A stretch of 48,681 bases of DNA from Anaerolineae bacterium. GTDB taxonomy: Bacteria > Chloroflexota > Anaerolineae > Caldilineales > Caldilineaceae. The stretch spans positions 1-48,681 of the forward strand of contig JAUIHI010000044.1 of NCBI GenBank assembly GCA_030432295.1, given 5' to 3'. A model generated the notes under the pieces. The model did no database searches. It saw only the letters and a program-made list of their open reading frames with translations, and was not told the origin of the DNA. A program made the position numbers and the translations under genes. This document shows, piece by piece, positions 18,504-26,973 of this stretch; positions within the stretch are counted from its first letter, which is position 1, and every line of letters starts with the position of its first letter.

Positions 18504-19664
18504 TTGAAAATCACCGACATCAAACCCTACCCGGTCTGGGTGGGCGGGCGCAACCAACTGATTGTGAAAGTGGAGACCGACGAGGGCATCTATGGCTGGG
18601 GCGAATCCGGCCTGGCCGGACGGGAGATGGCCGTCGTCGGGGCCCTCAACCACTACCGGGAATGGCTGATTGGCCGAGACCCCACGCGGATGGGCGCGCT
18701 CTGGCAGGAGATGTACCGCAGCCAATATTTCGAGGGTGGGCGGGTGCTGGCCGCGGCCATCTCTGCCATCGACATCGCCCTCTACGACATCGCGGGCAAA
18801 GCTCTGGGCGTGCCGGTACATCAACTGCTGGGCGGCAAGCAGCGGGAATGGATTCCCTGCTTTGCCAGCACCAAAGCGGCGATGGGACCGCAACTGGTCG
18901 AGCACGCCCAATTGCTGGTGGAGCGGGGCTGGCCCGCCATCCGCACATTCTTTCACGGCGCGCCGGGCTATGACGAGGCTGGTAGCTTCGACCCGATTGA
19001 ATCCATCGGCCACACCGCGCACTGGCTGGCAAAAGTGCGGGAGGCGATTGGGCCAGGACCGGTGCTGGGCGTGGACTATCACCACCGGCTGAGCGTGGCC
19101 GAGGCCGCGTCCTTCTGCCAACGGATGCCAACCGGCACGCTGGACTTCATCGAAGAACCGATCCGGGACGAGACGCCGCAAGCCTACGAGAACCTGCGCA
19201 AGCTGACGGCCATCCCCTTTGCCATCGGCGAGGAGTTTGCCAGCAGTTGGCAGTTTGCGCCCTATCTCGAACGGGGCATCACCCAATACGCCCGCATCGA
19301 TGTCTGCAATGTGGGCGGGCTGACCGAAGCGCTGAAAGTGGCAGCCCTGGCCGAAAGCCACTACGTGGATGTGATGCCCCACAACCCCCTGGGCGCGATC
19401 TGCACCGCGGCGACGGTCCATCTGGCCGCGGCTATCCCCAACTTTGCCTGGCTGGAGATGCGCCGCTCCCCTACCGAGCAGGGCGGCTACTACGACCCGG
19501 ACTGGTTTCCCATCCAGCCCACACTGGACGAATACCGGCTGCACATTCCAGACGCGCCGGGGCTGGGCGTGGAATTCAACGAAGAGCGGGCGAAGCGGAC
19601 GGAGTTCAAATTTTGGGAAGCGCCCCACCTGCACCGCGCAGACGGATCTGTTACGAACTGGTAG
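18504..19664 (+). CDS. Enolase-superfamily sugar-acid dehydratase (MR subgroup), paralogue 2
   Basis: A 386-residue protein very similar to the preceding one throughout, with the same ligands (Asp191 in GVDYHHRLS, the FIEEPI Glu, the GEEF Glu, the MPHNPLG His). It differs mainly in residues about 115-165, where the active-site lid and second strand read AIRTFFHGAPGYDE instead of MRVGPTYDGDRGED. That points to divergence in substrate choice after a tandem duplication. The start is a TTG at the position of the ATG in paralogue 1; a nearby ATG at 18491 is out of frame. Confidence 0.85.
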   Translation: MKITDIKPYPVWVGGRNQLIVKVETDEGIYGWGESGLAGREMAVVGALNHYREWLIGRDPTRMGALWQEMYRSQYFEGGRVLAAAISAIDIALYDIAGKALGVPVHQLLGGKQREWIPCFASTKAAMGPQLVEHAQLLVERGWPAIRTFFHGAPGYDEAGSFDPIESIGHTAHWLAKVREAIGPGPVLGVDYHHRLSVAEAASFCQRMPTGTLDFIEEPIRDETPQAYENLRKLTAIPFAIGEEFASSWQFAPYLERGITQYARIDVCNVGGLTEALKVAALAESHYVDVMPHNPLGAICTAATVHLAAAIPNFAWLEMRRSPTEQGGYYDPDWFPIQPTLDEYRLHIPDAPGLGVEFNEERAKRTEFKFWEAPHLHRADGSVTNW

Positions 19665-19738
19665 CGACGACGGCGGACGGCAGACGGCAGACGAACGGAT
19701 TCGCAATCGTTTGTCTTTCGTCCATCGTCTGCCGTCAA
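19665..19738. repeat. Intergenic palindrome, GGACG...CGTCC family, copy 3
   Basis: GACGGCGGACGGCAGACGG on the left and TCGTCCATCGTCTGCCGTC type words on the right. It lies between paralogue 2 and the GH29 gene. Confidence 0.9.
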
Positions 19739-19775
19739 CTCACAAACGAGTATTCAGCGACGAAAGTGAGAAAAT

Positions 19776-21113
19776 ATGGCAACGAGCGACAATCTACCCG
19801 ACGCCTGGCGCTGGTTTTCCCAGTCCCGCTATGGAATGTTCATCCACTGGGGACCCTACGCCGAGCACGCGCGGGGCGAGCAGGTGCTTTTCCGGGAGCA
19901 TCTGGACCAGGCAGCGTATGAACAAAAGGCTTGTGGCTGGAATCCCCAGCGCTTCGACGCGGCGGCCTGGGCGAAAACTGCTGTGGCCGGTGGGATGAAA
20001 TACGCGGTCCTCACCAGCCGCCATCACGACGGCTACTGTCTGTGGAATTCGGCCCTGACCGACTACACAAGCGTGCAGCAGGCTCCCAAACGAGACTTTG
20101 TGGCTGAGTATGCGGAGGCTTTCCGGGCCGCGGGGCTGCGGGTGGGGCTCTATTATTCCCTGGCCGACTGGCGCGTGCCCGCCTATTGGGACGGGCCATC
20201 CCGGGACCCGGAGGGCTGGGCCGCGTTCCGAGCTTACGTCCACGGCCAAGTGCGGGAACTGCTGACCAACTACGGCAAAATCGATGTCATCTGGTTCGAC
20301 GGGGCCTGGCCCCAGGCCGCGGCCGACTGGCGCAGCGACCGGCTGGTGGAGATGATGCGCGATTTGCAGCCGGAGATTCTCATCAATAACCGGCTGGGCG
20401 CGGACGATCCCGCCGATGACATCCCCGGTTCGGTCGTGCCCAGCACAGGCCGCTCCCGCCATCTGGGCGACTTCGGCACACCGGAGCACGAAATCCGCGC
20501 CCAGGACGGGCTGTGGGAGTCCTGTCAGGTGAGCACCTGGCGGCTGTGGGGCTACACCGCAGGCGAGCAGTGGCGGCCTGTGGAATTGCTGTTGGATATG
20601 CTGGTGGAGAGCGCGGGCAAAGGCGGCAATCTTCTGATGAATGTGGGGCCGACCGCGGATGGCGAACTGCCAGCGCCCTTTGTGGAGCGGACCGACGCCA
20701 TCGGGCGATGGCTGGCGGTCAACGGCGAGGCTATCTACGGGGCAGAGGCCGGGGACGTCTGCGAGTTTATCACCTACGGACGGCAGACCCGCAAGGGCGA
20801 CAATCTCTATCTGATCGTGCGCTTCTGGGACGGCACGGGACAGGTCCATTTGGGCGGGCTGGCCACGCCGGTCAAACGGGCGGTGCTGCTGGCGACAGGT
20901 CAGGAAGTCACCTTTCAGCAGGACGAGGACCACCTCTGGCTGAGCGGCCTGCCTTTTGAAAAACCGGGCGAATTCTTCCCGGTCATCCGTCTGGAGTGCG
21001 ACGGCCCGCCCCAGCCCACAGCCTGGGCCGTAAACCGGCTCTGGCAGGGCGATCCCAGCCGGATGACGGCCTGGGCGCGGCAGCGGGGCGAGAGCGTCTG
21101 GGTGGGTCGATAG
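19776..21113 (+). CDS. Alpha-L-fucosidase, glycoside hydrolase family 29
   Basis: A 445-residue retaining fucosidase. The catalytic domain opens with WFSQSRYGMFIHWGPYAEHARGE, the fucose-binding His-rich segment AVLTSRHHDGYCLW follows, and the nucleophile is Asp175 in VIWFDGAWP. A C-terminal beta domain begins at about residue 320. There is no signal peptide, so it probably acts on imported oligosaccharides. It completes a set of fucose-releasing enzymes with GH95 and the GH151-like gene, and it sits in the same run as the dehydratases and aldolase. Confidence 0.93.
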   Translation: MATSDNLPDAWRWFSQSRYGMFIHWGPYAEHARGEQVLFREHLDQAAYEQKACGWNPQRFDAAAWAKTAVAGGMKYAVLTSRHHDGYCLWNSALTDYTSVQQAPKRDFVAEYAEAFRAAGLRVGLYYSLADWRVPAYWDGPSRDPEGWAAFRAYVHGQVRELLTNYGKIDVIWFDGAWPQAAADWRSDRLVEMMRDLQPEILINNRLGADDPADDIPGSVVPSTGRSRHLGDFGTPEHEIRAQDGLWESCQVSTWRLWGYTAGEQWRPVELLLDMLVESAGKGGNLLMNVGPTADGELPAPFVERTDAIGRWLAVNGEAIYGAEAGDVCEFITYGRQTRKGDNLYLIVRFWDGTGQVHLGGLATPVKRAVLLATGQEVTFQQDEDHLWLSGLPFEKPGEFFPVIRLECDGPPQPTAWAVNRLWQGDPSRMTAWARQRGESVWVGR

Positions 21114-21243
21114 ATAATCGCCCCAAAGCTTGAATCGGCAAATGACGAATCCCGGATTCTGTGATACCCTAAACCCGTTTGCTTGCAGTGGTTCTACCGC
21201 AGTTCAAATCAACAACCCCATCTATCCTGAAAGGTAAAGACCC

Positions 21244-21999
21244 GTGTACCCCAATCCCCTGAAAGAAAAGCTGCGCAACGGCCAGACTGTGCTGGGTACG
21301 GCCCTGGCTGCGCCTACGGCCAGCGTCACCGCGGCCACCTGCAAGGCCGACATCGACTTCATTTGGATGGACACCGAGCACGCCCCCTACGCCAGCGAAA
21401 GCCTGGAAGGGTTGCCGATCCTCGCCCGTCAGAACGGCGTGGCCCCGATGATTCGGGTGGCCTGGAACGATCCCGCCCTGATCAAAAAGGCCTTCGATGT
21501 GGGCGCGGTAGCGGTGATGGTTCCCCAGGTTACCACTGCCGAAGAGGCCGCTCGCGCGGTGGAGTACGCCTTCTATCCGCCCATCGGCAAGCGGGGCGTC
21601 TCGCCCAACTGGCCGAATGTCGCGGGGGTCGATTGGAACCACGTGATCCGCACAGCCAACCAGGAAACGGTCCTGATTGTGCAGATCGAGAGCGTAGAGG
21701 CCTACGGCAATCTGGAAGAGATCGCGGCGGTCCCCGGCATTGATGTGCTCTTCATCGGCCCGATGGATATGTCGGCCTCCCTGGGAGCGATCACCCAAAT
21801 GCAGGACCCGCGCTTGCAGGAGATGATGAAGGAGTTCCCGAAGATTCTGGCGGAGAAGGGTATCCCCGCGGGGACGACGCTGGCGGATATTGAGGAGGTC
21901 AAGCAGAAGCTCTCCTGGGGCTATCGCTTTATGAATGTGGGGAATCCGATGGCCTTCGGCGTCCAGGCGTTGAACGGCTATCTGGCTGAGATGCGCTAA
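21244..21999 (+). CDS. HpcH/HpaI-family aldolase (2-keto-3-deoxy sugar acid type)
   Basis: A 251-residue class II pyruvate aldolase. His46 (WMDTEHAPY), Arg in MIRVAWND, the metal-binding Glu in VQIESVEAYGN and Asp in LFIGPMDMSASLG match the HpaI/GarL/YfaU family. GTG start preceded by GAAAGG. The enzyme would cleave a 2-keto-3-deoxy acid to pyruvate and an aldehyde, the expected last step after the dehydratases upstream; for deoxyfuconate the aldehyde would be lactaldehyde. That specificity is inference. The gap before it (21114-21243) holds no clear element. Confidence 0.87.
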   Translation: MYPNPLKEKLRNGQTVLGTALAAPTASVTAATCKADIDFIWMDTEHAPYASESLEGLPILARQNGVAPMIRVAWNDPALIKKAFDVGAVAVMVPQVTTAEEAARAVEYAFYPPIGKRGVSPNWPNVAGVDWNHVIRTANQETVLIVQIESVEAYGNLEEIAAVPGIDVLFIGPMDMSASLGAITQMQDPRLQEMMKEFPKILAEKGIPAGTTLADIEEVKQKLSWGYRFMNVGNPMAFGVQALNGYLAEMR

Positions 22000-22030
22000 C
22001 AAGCAGCCACGTAGTTACATTTTTGTTTTT

Positions 22031-22072
22031 GCGATGCGAAGTGCGTGGGCTGCTACACGCACTTCGCATCGC
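22031..22072. repeat. Intergenic hairpin with 17-bp perfect arms
   Basis: GCGATGCGAAGTGCGTG (22031-22047) and its exact complement (22056-22072) flank an 8-nt loop. Preceded by a T-rich run, so it could terminate transcription on the minus strand or be another palindrome family. Confidence 0.8.
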
Positions 22073-22103
22073 GTCAGAAGCCAATTGCACAGGAGCCACC
22101 CCA

Positions 22104-24140
22104 ATGAACCAATCCGACTTTCTCCGCTACCGCCAAATCCACCTGGACTTCCACACCTCCGAACAGATCGTCGGCATCGGCTCCGAGTTCGACGCGGAGG
22201 CCTGGGCGCAGATGCTGGCCGACGCCCACGTGAACTCCATCACCTGCTTCGCCCGCTGCCATCACGGGATGATCTATTACGACAGCGCGCTCAACCCGGA
22301 ACGCCGCCACCCCCACCTGACCCGCAATCTACTGGCCGAACAGATCGAAGCCGCCCACGCCCACAACATCCGGGTCCCCATCTACACGACAATTCAGTGG
22401 GACTATTTTACCGCGCAGGAGCATCCCGAATGGGTGCAGGTGACGCCGGAGGGGGCGATTGTCGGCCAGAAGCCCTACGAAGCCGGTTTCTACGCTCGGC
22501 TCTGCGTCAACAGCCCCTATGTGGACTTCCTCAAAGCCCACGTGACGGAAATGTTCGAGACCCTGCCCGCGGTGGACGGCTTCTTCTTCGATATTGTGGG
22601 GGACCAGGACTGCTCCTGCGCTTACTGCCGCCGGGAGATGTTGGAACGGGGCTTCGACCCGTCAAACGGGGAGGAGAGGCGAAAATTTGGCCGCCAGGTG
22701 ATCAACCGTTTCCAGCGGGAGCTGAGCAGTCACGTGCGCAGCTATAGCGCGGAGGCCACAATCTTCTACAACGCGGGCCACATCGGCCCCCGCCATTGGG
22801 AAGCCCAGGAAGAGTTCAGCCATTGGGAGCTGGAATCCCTGCCCAGCGGCGGCTGGGGCTATCTACACTTTCCCCTGGCCCAGCGCTACGCCCGCACCCT
22901 CGGCAACGACTGTCTGGGCATGACCGGCAAATTCCATACCTCCTGGGGCGACTTCCACTCCTACAAAAACGAGGCCGCGCTCCAATTTGAGTGCTTCCAA
23001 ATGCTGGCCCTCAACGCCAAATGCTCCATCGGCGATCAGTTGCACCCCACCGGGCGCAATGACCAGGCGACCTACGATTTGGTCGGTGCGGTCTACGCCG
23101 AAGTGGAGAAGAAAGAGCCGTGGTGCATCGGCGCGCGGCCGGTCACAGACATCGGCCTCTTCACGCCGGAGGAATTCACTGGCCAGCGCCTGACCCCGGA
23201 GACGCTGGGCGCGATTCGGATGCTGACCGAAGGGGGCCATCAGTTCGACATTCTGGATAGCCGGGGCGATTTTGATGCGTACCGGGTGTTAATTCTACCC
23301 GACATCGCGCCCTTCGGCCCGCAACTGGCGGCCAAAGTGGAGCAGTACATCGCCAAGGGCGGGCAGGTGATCGCTTCTTTTGAGGCGGGGCTGAAACCGG
23401 ACAGCAGCAACTTTGCCCTCCCAGCCTGGGGCGTGGAGAAGACCGGGGACGGGCCGACTGACGAAAATGGACAGCCCGTGGCCGGGCGCAACTTTGCCAA
23501 AGGCGACTACGTGGACTATCTGCTGGCCGAAGGCAGCCTGGCCCGGGGCTTGCGGGAGACGGAATATGTCATGTATATGCGAAGTCTGCCTATCCGTGCT
23601 GGCGAGGATGCGGAGGTGCTTGCCAGTGTCGTCCCCGCCTACTTTGACCGCACCTGGCGTCACTTCTGCTCCCACCGGCAGACCCCCTCCACAGGTGACG
23701 TGGCTGGCCCGGCAGTCACCAGAACGGGCAATGTCATCTATTTCGCCCATCCCATTTTCCGCCAATACAACCAGAACGCGCCCCGCTGGTGCAAGCTGAT
23801 GCTGCTCAACGCGCTGGACCTGCTCCTGCCCGATCCGCTTCTGCGCCACCAGGGACCGAGCAGTCTGGTCACGGCCATCAATGCCCAGGACGAGCAGAAC
23901 CGCTGGATCGTCCATCTGCTCCACTACATTCCGGAGCGGCGGGGGCTGGAATTTGATGTGATTGAAGATGTGATTCCCCTGCACGATTTGGCGGTTTCGC
24001 TGAATGTGCCAGGCCCGGTCAAGAGCATCCGCACTGCGCCGGAGGGGGTTGAATTGAAGTTTGTGGCCGTGGGTGGCCGGGTGAATTTTCTGCTGCCGCG
24101 GCTGAACGGGCATCAGATGGTAGAGGTGAGCTTCGCGTGA
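22104..24140 (+). CDS. GH151-like alpha-L-fucosidase (GHL6 barrel plus trimerisation-like domain)
   Basis: A 678-residue protein. Residues 1-330 form a TIM barrel of the GHL6 type (FARCHHGMIYYDS, IPIYTTIQWDYF-like strand, VDGFFFDIVGDQDCSCAYCRR), in which the Asp of FFFD is a candidate nucleophile. Residues about 350-560 (DIGLFTPEEF, YRVLILPDIAPFGPQLAAKVEQYIAKGGQVIASFEAG) match the beta-galactosidase trimerisation fold, and a small beta domain ends the chain. This architecture is that of GH151, which includes characterised fucosidases. The ATG follows AGGAG. No signal peptide. It would be the third fucosidase family in this cluster. Confidence 0.75.
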   Translation: MNQSDFLRYRQIHLDFHTSEQIVGIGSEFDAEAWAQMLADAHVNSITCFARCHHGMIYYDSALNPERRHPHLTRNLLAEQIEAAHAHNIRVPIYTTIQWDYFTAQEHPEWVQVTPEGAIVGQKPYEAGFYARLCVNSPYVDFLKAHVTEMFETLPAVDGFFFDIVGDQDCSCAYCRREMLERGFDPSNGEERRKFGRQVINRFQRELSSHVRSYSAEATIFYNAGHIGPRHWEAQEEFSHWELESLPSGGWGYLHFPLAQRYARTLGNDCLGMTGKFHTSWGDFHSYKNEAALQFECFQMLALNAKCSIGDQLHPTGRNDQATYDLVGAVYAEVEKKEPWCIGARPVTDIGLFTPEEFTGQRLTPETLGAIRMLTEGGHQFDILDSRGDFDAYRVLILPDIAPFGPQLAAKVEQYIAKGGQVIASFEAGLKPDSSNFALPAWGVEKTGDGPTDENGQPVAGRNFAKGDYVDYLLAEGSLARGLRETEYVMYMRSLPIRAGEDAEVLASVVPAYFDRTWRHFCSHRQTPSTGDVAGPAVTRTGNVIYFAHPIFRQYNQNAPRWCKLMLLNALDLLLPDPLLRHQGPSSLVTAINAQDEQNRWIVHLLHYIPERRGLEFDVIEDVIPLHDLAVSLNVPGPVKSIRTAPEGVELKFVAVGGRVNFLLPRLNGHQMVEVSFA

Positions 24141-24173
24141 GGAGTGCTGGGTGAAACGTGCGTTCGTTCGGCA

Positions 24174-24207
24174 AGAAGTTCGACTTTTCCGAAAAAGTCG
24201 AACTTCT
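24174..24207. terminator. Bidirectional terminator hairpin between convergent genes
   Basis: Perfect 15-bp arms AGAAGTTCGACTTTT (24174-24188) and AAAAGTCGAACTTCT (24193-24207) with a 4-nt loop, placed just after the GH151-like gene and just before the end of the minus-strand hydrolase. Confidence 0.75.
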
Positions 24208-24210
24208 CAA

Positions 24211-24945
24211 TCAGCGATTGGCGACCAGAAAGTCCACAGTCGCTGTGATCAGTTGCGCCTGCTGCTCCTCCCGGCTAATCGTCGCTGGGTTATCCCCTGG
24301 CTGGGTTCCGTACCAGCCACACTGGGCGTGATTGCCGCCAGCTATCTCTACCCAATCGGCGGTGGAAGGCAAAAGGGTTCGGCTGGCTTCGATTCCATCC
24401 AGGCCCATATCCTGTGAGCCAAAGACGGAGAGAATCGGAAAATCCGGGCGCTGGCTAAAGTCACTGCCACCCGCGGGGTAGCTGGCCCACAGCACCAGCC
24501 CATCCACACTTTCCGGGTTGTTATAGGCAAAACTGGCTGCCATTGCCCCGCCCAAAGAATGGCCGCCCACAAACCAGCGTTTGATGGCCGGATTGGCCGC
24601 GATGACATCGGCGGCGATGTCCGGTGCAAAGACAGCCAGATTAAGGGGCACAGGCGGAATCGCCACCAAATAGCCCTGGGCGGCGATGGCCCGGGCCGCG
24701 GGCGCGTAACTCACCGGGTCCACCCGCCCGCCGGGATAGAAGATCAGGCCGACGGCTGGGGTCTTTTCCGAAGGGGCAAAGAGCAGCCAGGGGTCGGTCT
24801 GCACTGCCACATCCCCGTTGCTCTCCAGAGCCGCGACGGCTTCGGGCATGGGTCCCAGGGGAGTTTCGGCCCAGATCACAAACCCGCCCACGGCCAGAAC
24901 CAGCACAGCCAACAGGCCAATCAGAGCGACGCGCAAGCGCTTCAT
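24211..24945 (-). CDS. Alpha/beta hydrolase with N-terminal membrane anchor
   Basis: A 244-residue hydrolase. Residues about 5-27 form a membrane helix or uncleaved signal (LRVALIGLLAVLVLAVGGFVIW). The nucleophile elbow is GGHSLGG near residue 130, with a later Asp (FGSQDMGLDG) and His (GGNHAQCGW) completing a Ser-Asp-His triad. The fold resembles alpha/beta hydrolases of the dienelactone-hydrolase group; natural substrate unknown. Its ATG overlaps the TAA of the upstream SRPBCC gene by one base (TAATG), so the two are translationally coupled. Confidence 0.82.
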   Translation of the reverse strand: MKRLRVALIGLLAVLVLAVGGFVIWAETPLGPMPEAVAALESNGDVAVQTDPWLLFAPSEKTPAVGLIFYPGGRVDPVSYAPAARAIAAQGYLVAIPPVPLNLAVFAPDIAADVIAANPAIKRWFVGGHSLGGAMAASFAYNNPESVDGLVLWASYPAGGSDFSQRPDFPILSVFGSQDMGLDGIEASRTLLPSTADWVEIAGGNHAQCGWYGTQPGDNPATISREEQQAQLITATVDFLVANR

Positions 24946-25394
24946 TACGATTTGCCCTCCACAGCGCGCCGGGTGGCCCAGGCACGCCAGGCGAAAAGGA
25001 AAGTCAGGCCCAGTTTGCCAAAGAGCAGACGACTGAGCAGCCCTTGCAGCCCAGGCGCGTATTCGTATTCGATCTGTTCGCTGACACGGGTGGTATTGGC
25101 ATCCACCGGCGCGAAGGAGTGGGTGTGCTTCCAGTAGGCCAGCGGACCGCTCTCCTGGGTGTCGGTAAAGCCCCGCTCGCTCACATCGCTATGCACAGCC
25201 CGCCAGCGGATTGGCAACGGTCCCATCCACAGGGTAAACTCAGAAACAGAGCCTTCGCCTAAGGGATCGACCCGATGCAACTGGACGAGAATGGGTGGCG
25301 GATTCAGTTTCTTTAGTGCGCTGGTATCGTCGTGAAAAGCTGCGACATCCGCTAACGGCGCCTGGACGGTGAAAGATGTGGCAAAGGTGGGCAT
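24945..25394 (-). CDS. SRPBCC-family (START-like) protein
   Basis: A 149-residue SRPBCC/polyketide-cyclase-like protein. It begins with FATSFTVQAPLADVAAFHDD, the strand-helix start of the fold, has alternating strands to about residue 120 and ends with the long helix GLLSRLLFGKLGLTFLFAWR. Such proteins bind hydrophobic ligands in a cavity; no ligand is predictable. The ATG at 25394 follows GGGAAG; a TTG nine codons earlier is possible but has no ribosome site. It is the first gene of a two-gene operon with the hydrolase, read from the promoter at 25450-25478. Confidence 0.78.
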   Translation of the reverse strand: MPTFATSFTVQAPLADVAAFHDDTSALKKLNPPPILVQLHRVDPLGEGSVSEFTLWMGPLPIRWRAVHSDVSERGFTDTQESGPLAYWKHTHSFAPVDANTTRVSEQIEYEYAPGLQGLLSRLLFGKLGLTFLFAWRAWATRRAVEGKS

Positions 25395-25449
25395 ACTCTT
25401 CCCTGTAAGGAAATTGGGCAAAAAACAAATGCCTGTTGATTATGCGAAA

Positions 25450-25478
25450 ATAATACACCAAACACCCGCCCTTGTCAA
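25450..25478 (-). promoter_or_regulatory. Consensus sigma70 promoter for the SRPBCC-hydrolase operon
   Basis: On the minus strand TTGACA (25478-25473), 17 bp, TATTAT (25455-25450), giving a leader of about 50 nt to the ATG at 25394. The gap is shared with the divergent sulfatase. Confidence 0.75.
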
Positions 25479-25523
25479 TACTTTGCACACATATATTCAA
25501 ATTTAACCAAACAGGAGTCCATT

Positions 25524-26942
25524 GTGATCGACCCCAGACCCAATATCCTCTTCATTATGTCCGACGATCACGCATCCCACGCCATGAGCTGCTACGGCAG
25601 CCGCATCAACCGTACGCCAAATCTGGACCGGATCGCCGACGACGGGATGCGCTTCGACAACTGCTTCTGCACCAACTCCATCTGCACACCCAGCCGGGCT
25701 GTGATTTTGACAGGCACGTACAATCACATCAACGGGGTGACGACCCTGGACTCACGGCTGGACGGACGGCTGGTGACGATGCCAAAACTGTTGCAGGCCG
25801 CGGGCTACCAGACCGCGATTGTGGGCAAGTGGCATCTGGGCCACGGGGGCGAAGCGGACCCCACCGGCTTCGACTACTGGAATGTGCTGCCCGGCCAGGG
25901 CCTCTATCACAACCCGGAAATGATCGAGATGGGCGAGCGCAAGACCTTTCCCGGCTACGCCACGGACCTGATCACCGACTTCTCTCTGGACTGGCTCAAC
26001 CAGCGGGACCCGGATCGCCCCTTCTTTCTGATGTGCCACCACAAGGCCCCCCACCGCCCCTGGGAGCCAGACGAAAAGCATGCGAAACTATACGAAAACG
26101 AAGAGATTCCCTATCCGGAGACCTTCAACGACGATTACAGCAACCGGGCCGCGGCCGCGGCTGCGGCTAAAATGCGCATCGATCGGGATATGACCCTGAC
26201 CGATCTCAAGCAGCCCACGCCAGAAGGACTGACACCGGAAGAGGAGAAAAAGTGGAAGTACCAGCGCTACATCAAAGACTATCTGCGCTGTGTGGCGTCG
26301 ATCGATGACAATGTGGGCCGTCTGCTCGATTGGCTGGAAGCGGAGGGGCTGGCCGAAAATACGATTGTCGTCTACACATCGGATCAGGGCTTCTTCCTGG
26401 GTGACCACGGATGGTATGACAAGCGCTTTATGTATGAAGAATCCCTGCGTATGCCCTTTATCATCCGCCACCCTGCCTCCATCACGCCCGGATCGGTCAA
26501 CGAGCAGATGATTCTGAATGTGGATTTCGCCTCCACCTTTCTAGACTATGCGAATGTTGACATCCCGGAACACTTCCAGGGCAGCACATTCCGCGCCCTA
26601 TTGGAAGGCGGGACACCAGACGGCTGGCAGAACTCCATGTATTATCGCTATTGGATGCACCTGGCCCACCATCACGTCTACGCCCACTACGGCGTGCGGA
26701 CTCTTCAGCACAAGCTGATCTACTATTACGCGGACGCGCTGGGCCAGCCGGGCGCAATCGACGATTCCAGAGAGCCGGAGTGGGAGCTTTTCGATCTGGA
26801 CGCCGACCCGTACGAGCTAATGAATGTCTATCACGACCCGGCCTACGCGGCAGTGAAGGCGGAACTGACCGCAGAATTGCATCGTTTACAGGCCAAAGTA
26901 GGGGATGTACCCTACGATCATCCGTCGGCCCAGGGAAACTAA
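25524..26942 (+). CDS. Sulfatase (S1 family), third copy
   Basis: A 472-residue Cys-type sulfatase. PNILFIMSDDHASHAMSCYG gives the Asp pair, Cys54 in CTPSR the formylglycine site, GKWHLG the Lys/His pair that contacts sulfate, and VYTSDQGFFLGDHGWYDKR the second metal-binding segment with DQG in place of DNG/DHG. GTG start with CAGGAG upstream. No signal peptide. It resembles the large glycan-sulfatase subfamilies more than the first two copies do. Downstream lies a lipoprotein gene after 31 bp. Confidence 0.93.
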   Translation: MIDPRPNILFIMSDDHASHAMSCYGSRINRTPNLDRIADDGMRFDNCFCTNSICTPSRAVILTGTYNHINGVTTLDSRLDGRLVTMPKLLQAAGYQTAIVGKWHLGHGGEADPTGFDYWNVLPGQGLYHNPEMIEMGERKTFPGYATDLITDFSLDWLNQRDPDRPFFLMCHHKAPHRPWEPDEKHAKLYENEEIPYPETFNDDYSNRAAAAAAAKMRIDRDMTLTDLKQPTPEGLTPEEEKKWKYQRYIKDYLRCVASIDDNVGRLLDWLEAEGLAENTIVVYTSDQGFFLGDHGWYDKRFMYEESLRMPFIIRHPASITPGSVNEQMILNVDFASTFLDYANVDIPEHFQGSTFRALLEGGTPDGWQNSMYYRYWMHLAHHHVYAHYGVRTLQHKLIYYYADALGQPGAIDDSREPEWELFDLDADPYELMNVYHDPAYAAVKAELTAELHRLQAKVGDVPYDHPSAQGN

Positions 26943-26973
26943 ATTTTGTGTTTTGTGACAAAGGAGAACGATT

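Noticed and set aside
17124-19738. CRISPR-like array of three similar repeats
   Set aside because: The copies are about 1.2 kb apart, separated by genes, and are palindromic intergenic elements, not direct repeats with spacers.
21186-21226. GCAGTTCAAATCAACAACCCC resembling a tRNA T-arm
   Set aside because: No matching acceptor, D or anticodon arms within 80 nt.
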